From the NCBI GenBank assembly GCA_946482635.1, contig CAMLSG010000216.1, forward strand, positions 1-9,439: 9,439 nt of DNA. The letters run 5' to 3'. The position numbers were made by a program, and so were the translations under genes. Each line of letters begins with the position of its first letter. The stretch's first letter is position 1. The DNA comes from an uncultured Duganella sp. (GTDB taxonomy: Bacteria > Pseudomonadota > Gammaproteobacteria > Burkholderiales > Burkholderiaceae). Under the pieces are notes generated by a model. That model did not search any database, was not told the origin of the DNA, and worked only from the letters and a program-made list of their open reading frames with translations. Positions 7,412 to 9,439 of the stretch are shown one piece after another.

Positions 7412-9289
7412 TCAGGCGTGCCGCAGTACTACTGTCGCAATCACCGCTACGAACATCGTGAAGAAATAGCGCGGCCATCCTGCGCTGTAATTCCGCCATG
7501 CCAGCACCGCCAACACGACGGCAGCGACGAATGGAATCGGCGTGCGGAAGTTCAGGCACAGGGTGATGGCAAAGTAAATCTGGATGAGGATGGCCACCCA
7601 TGGACGTCCGGTGAACATCCCGCGGCCTTCTCGAGCGGCCGGCTGCGGCGCGGCAGCCGGCCGTGCCGAAGGCCGTGAAGGCGGGCTTGTGGTTGCGGCA
7701 GGCTTTTGCTTTGCAGCGGCTTTTGCCTGCGTCAACTGTTCCTGAGTTTTCTCCAGTACGGGCGCAGCAGGTATTGCAGCCTGCCAGAAGCCTGCCCACG
7801 GTTCCTTGCCCTGTGCGGACAAGGCGCGGAAGCCGCTGCTGCGGCGCACGGCAGGTGCACTTGCGGCAGGAGCCTGTGAGATCCATTTCGCGCGCGCTGC
7901 CCGCACCTGTTGCAGCAATGGCGCGCCTTTTGCAGCATCGACCATCTTGATGAACTGCGCGTAACCTTCGAGCGCATCGATCACGTTTTCATTGCCGTTC
8001 CACTGCTTGCCGGCCGGGCCATCCTTTTCGACCTGGAAAAGGGTCGCGCGGAAGCGGCGCAAGGTATCGCGGTCGAGCGACAGCTTCTTGTTGACCACAA
8101 TGCCGGTCACGCTCTGGCAATGCGCATCGCTCATGACATGCTGCTTGTCCGGGTGCGGCGTGAAGCCTTCGTCGGCAATGATCTGCTTGACGCGCCACAG
8201 CAGCTTGCCGGCCAGCTTGCGCGCAGCGGCATCGCCGGAGAATGTCAGGTCGTCGGCATAGCGGGTATAGGTGAAGCCAAGCTTGGCGGCGCAGCTTTGC
8301 ACGCGCGCGTCAAGACGGCGGCACAGGATGTTGGTCAGGGCCGGGCTGCTCGGCGCACCCTGGGGCAGGGCCCGCTCGCCGGTCGCGACGAAGAACTTTT
8401 CGCCGTCCACGCTGACTTCTTCAACCGGCGTTTCCGTGCAAATCAGGCCGAGGGTTGTCGCCAGTTGTTCGCTGTAGCCAAGCTCCCTGAACACGCCTTT
8501 GATGCGCGGCAGGCTGATGGAAGGGAAGAAATTCTTCAGGTCCAGGTTGATGACCACGGACTTGCCTACGTGGGGCTGGGCGTTGCTGACAATCGAGCGG
8601 CCGGGAATGAAGCCATGCGCGGCAGGATGCAGCGGCACCTTGGCCAGGATGTTGTCCAGCACCCAGTATTGCAGGCGCTTCACGCGCGGCATCGGGGCCG
8701 AGATGATGCGTTCGCCGCCGGTCTTCTTCGGCATCGCGAAGCGGCGGTAGTGGCTGATGCGCGAGACGCGGCGCTCGAAACTCAGGAAGCGCAGCTCAGG
8801 CAGGGTAACGCCCATGGCGCTTGCCAGCTCGCTCGCGTTGTTCATTGCCGGCAGCGACCAGCGCGCCAGCTTCTCGGCGTTGCTCTCGGCGTGGTTCAGA
8901 CCGGCGGAAACGCCTTCGCCCAGGTACAGCAGCTCGGTCGACTGCCGCTGGTGCCAGGCGGTCGCGCGCTCAAAACGCTCGCGTGCGCGTTTCTGGCGGG
9001 TTTCTTCACGTCGTTGCCGCGCTTTGGCCAGGCGCTCCTTGCGCATCGCCTTGAGAGCCTGTTCCGGGTCCTGGATGGAACGCAGTTCCTGCCCGAGGCG
9101 ATGCAGGGCGCTACTGAGTTCCGCTTCGCGCTTGACCACTTCTTCCAGTTCGGTGGGCTGGCCGGTATTGGCAGGCCAGAAGCCAAGGCGCTGCATTTCG
9201 CCCAGAACGACTTCCTGGCGCGAGCTGTTGCGCAGGCGCTCCATCAATTCGGCGCGCGTAGTGACTGGTTTGGATTCGGTGGCGCTCAT
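7412..9289 (-). CDS. Retron-like reverse transcriptase fused to C-terminal membrane segments
   Basis: 625 aa from ATG 9289, chosen for AGGAGG seven bases upstream; the frame is open to GTG 9331 but lacks a better site. Residues 1-115 are charged and helical, probably coiled coil (Arg/Glu/Gln-rich 80-110). The RT core spans about 120-470: IPK-like region MPKKTGGERIISAP (186-199), NAxxH at 236-240 (NAQPH), motif A INLDLKNFFPSI with D250, LPQGAPSSPALTN (308-320), catalytic YADD (344-347, D346 and D347) and VTG (394-396). NAxxH and VTG are features of retron RTs rather than group II intron or DGR enzymes. A thumb-like region follows to about 470, then a Pro/Ala/Ser/Lys-rich linker (471-560), then hydrophobic segments at about 564-580, 585-598 and 605-623. 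All catalytic residues are intact. Retron RTs make msDNA and act in anti-phage defence; membrane attachment or effector function of the tail is inference. GC and codon use resemble the neighbours, so there is no sign of very recent transfer. Confidence 0.9.
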   Translation of the reverse strand: MSATESKPVTTRAELMERLRNSSRQEVVLGEMQRLGFWPANTGQPTELEEVVKREAELSSALHRLGQELRSIQDPEQALKAMRKERLAKARQRREETRQKRARERFERATAWHQRQSTELLYLGEGVSAGLNHAESNAEKLARWSLPAMNNASELASAMGVTLPELRFLSFERRVSRISHYRRFAMPKKTGGERIISAPMPRVKRLQYWVLDNILAKVPLHPAAHGFIPGRSIVSNAQPHVGKSVVINLDLKNFFPSISLPRIKGVFRELGYSEQLATTLGLICTETPVEEVSVDGEKFFVATGERALPQGAPSSPALTNILCRRLDARVQSCAAKLGFTYTRYADDLTFSGDAAARKLAGKLLWRVKQIIADEGFTPHPDKQHVMSDAHCQSVTGIVVNKKLSLDRDTLRRFRATLFQVEKDGPAGKQWNGNENVIDALEGYAQFIKMVDAAKGAPLLQQVRAARAKWISQAPAASAPAVRRSSGFRALSAQGKEPWAGFWQAAIPAAPVLEKTQEQLTQAKAAAKQKPAATTSPPSRPSARPAAAPQPAAREGRGMFTGRPWVAILIQIYFAITLCLNFRTPIPFVAAVVLAVLAWRNYSAGWPRYFFTMFVAVIATVVLRHA

Positions 9290-9438
9290 TGCACGGCCTC
9301 CTGGCGAGGCGAGCGCGAAAGATGCAAGCACGGCGGGATTGTCATCGAAGAGCCTTTAGGACTGGGGCGCTCCACTCGATGCCATACGACACCGGTGCGG
9401 CGAATGGACTGCAGGGCAGTCACACCGTCTTGCTGCAC
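9286..9438 (-). CDS. Possible 3' end of an upstream gene overlapping the RT start (partial, doubtful)
   Basis: A minus-strand frame is open from the window edge for 50 codons and ends in TGA that overlaps the RT start as ATGA. Visible protein begins VQQDGVTALQSIRRTGVVWH and ends SRSPRQEAVQ. The ATGA junction is what translational coupling would look like, and it would suggest a partner gene upstream of the RT. Against it, third-position GC is lower than in the neighbouring genes (about two thirds by hand count), the sequence is not recognised, and 50 open codons in GC-rich DNA are unremarkable. It is mutually exclusive in spirit with the structured-RNA reading of the same DNA. Confidence 0.2.
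   Translation of the reverse strand: MQQDGVTALQSIRRTGVVWHRVERPSPKGSSMTIPPCLHLSRSPRQEAVQ
9297..9302 (-). promoter_or_regulatory. Reverse transcriptase ribosome binding site
   Basis: AGGAGG on the minus strand, seven bases before ATG 9289. It decides the start at 9289 rather than the in-frame GTG at 9331. Confidence 0.75.
9324..9433 (-). ncRNA. Candidate structured RNA (possible part of a retron msr-msd) upstream of the RT
   Basis: Retron ncRNAs usually lie just 5' of the RT gene. On the minus strand this stretch can fold as follows. Stem 1 is GACTGC-CCT-GCAGTC (9421-9407), optionally extended by CGGTGT (9427-9422) with GCACCG (9398-9393). Stem 2 is CATCGA (9381-9376) with TCGATG (9348-9343), plus inner GAGC (9372-9369) with GCTC (9353-9350). 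A possible closing stem pairs GCAAGACGG (9433-9425) with CCGT-G-CTTGC (9333-9324), nine pairs with one bulged G; it competes with the extension of stem 1. Pairings were found by eye in GC-rich DNA and could be chance. The window ends at 9439, so a longer RNA could extend outside, and an open frame also crosses this region. Confidence 0.25.
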
Positions 9439-9439
9439 C

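Noticed and set aside
7412..9289. Group II intron maturase or diversity-generating retroelement RT
   Set aside because: There is no maturase X/HNH region, no intron ends, and no template/variable repeat pair seen nearby. The NAxxH and VTG motifs point to retron-type RTs.
8757..9359. A 200-codon Arg/Ser-rich plus-strand frame opposite the RT N-terminus
   Set aside because: The composition is typical of an antisense shadow, there is no good ribosome site, and the minus strand codes for the RT in the same place.
9379..9439. Possible plus-strand gene start (MPYDTGAANGL...) running off the right edge
   Set aside because: Only 20 codons are visible, with no clear ribosome binding site and no recognised family; it overlaps both the candidate RNA and the opposite open frame.
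1..9439. CRISPR arrays, tRNA or rRNA genes, insertion sequences
   Set aside because: No regularly spaced repeats, cloverleaf candidates, transposase motifs or long terminal inverted repeats were seen on either strand.

Overview
The window is high-GC (roughly 60%) bacterial DNA with dense genes, GC-rich third codon positions and short intergenic gaps. The gene content and protein style fit a betaproteobacterium of the Oxalobacteraceae (Massilia/Duganella-like); this is inference from overall character, since there is no rRNA or marker gene here.

Layout. (1) Positions 1-5478 form an L-lactate utilisation locus. A GntR/FadR-family regulator (lldR-like, minus strand, cut by the left window edge) diverges from a tightly coupled plus-strand operon: lutA/lldE (Cys-rich CCG protein), lutC/lldG (LUD-domain protein), lutB/lldF (2x[4Fe-4S] LUD protein) and lldP (L-lactate permease). 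lutA-lutC and lutC-lutB overlap by ATGA. The divergent spacer holds a 15-bp palindrome (637-651) matching the FadR-subfamily consensus TNGTNNNACNA, a likely regulator operator. A stem-loop followed by a T-rich stretch lies after lldP. Functionally, LldP imports lactate, LutABC oxidises it to pyruvate, and LldR controls expression. (2) Positions 5479-7407 carry a secreted thermolysin-family (M4) metalloprotease with signal peptide, propeptide and complete zinc site. Its AT-richer upstream region holds small repeats, and a perfect 10-bp terminator hairpin with 11 T residues follows it. (3) Positions 7412-9439 carry, convergently on the minus strand, a 625-aa retron-like reverse transcriptase. 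It has an N-terminal charged helical extension, a canonical RT core with the retron-typical NAxxH and VTG motifs, a Pro/Ala-rich linker and a hydrophobic C-terminal tail that looks like two or three membrane helices.

The RT is the most interesting object. A retron-like RT fused to its own putative membrane module would combine sensor/RT and membrane effector in one chain, whereas the well-known Ec48-type retron uses a separate two-helix membrane protein. The 150 bases upstream of the RT can be folded into hairpins that might be part of an msr-msd RNA. The window ends there and an open frame also crosses the region, so the RNA is a candidate only.
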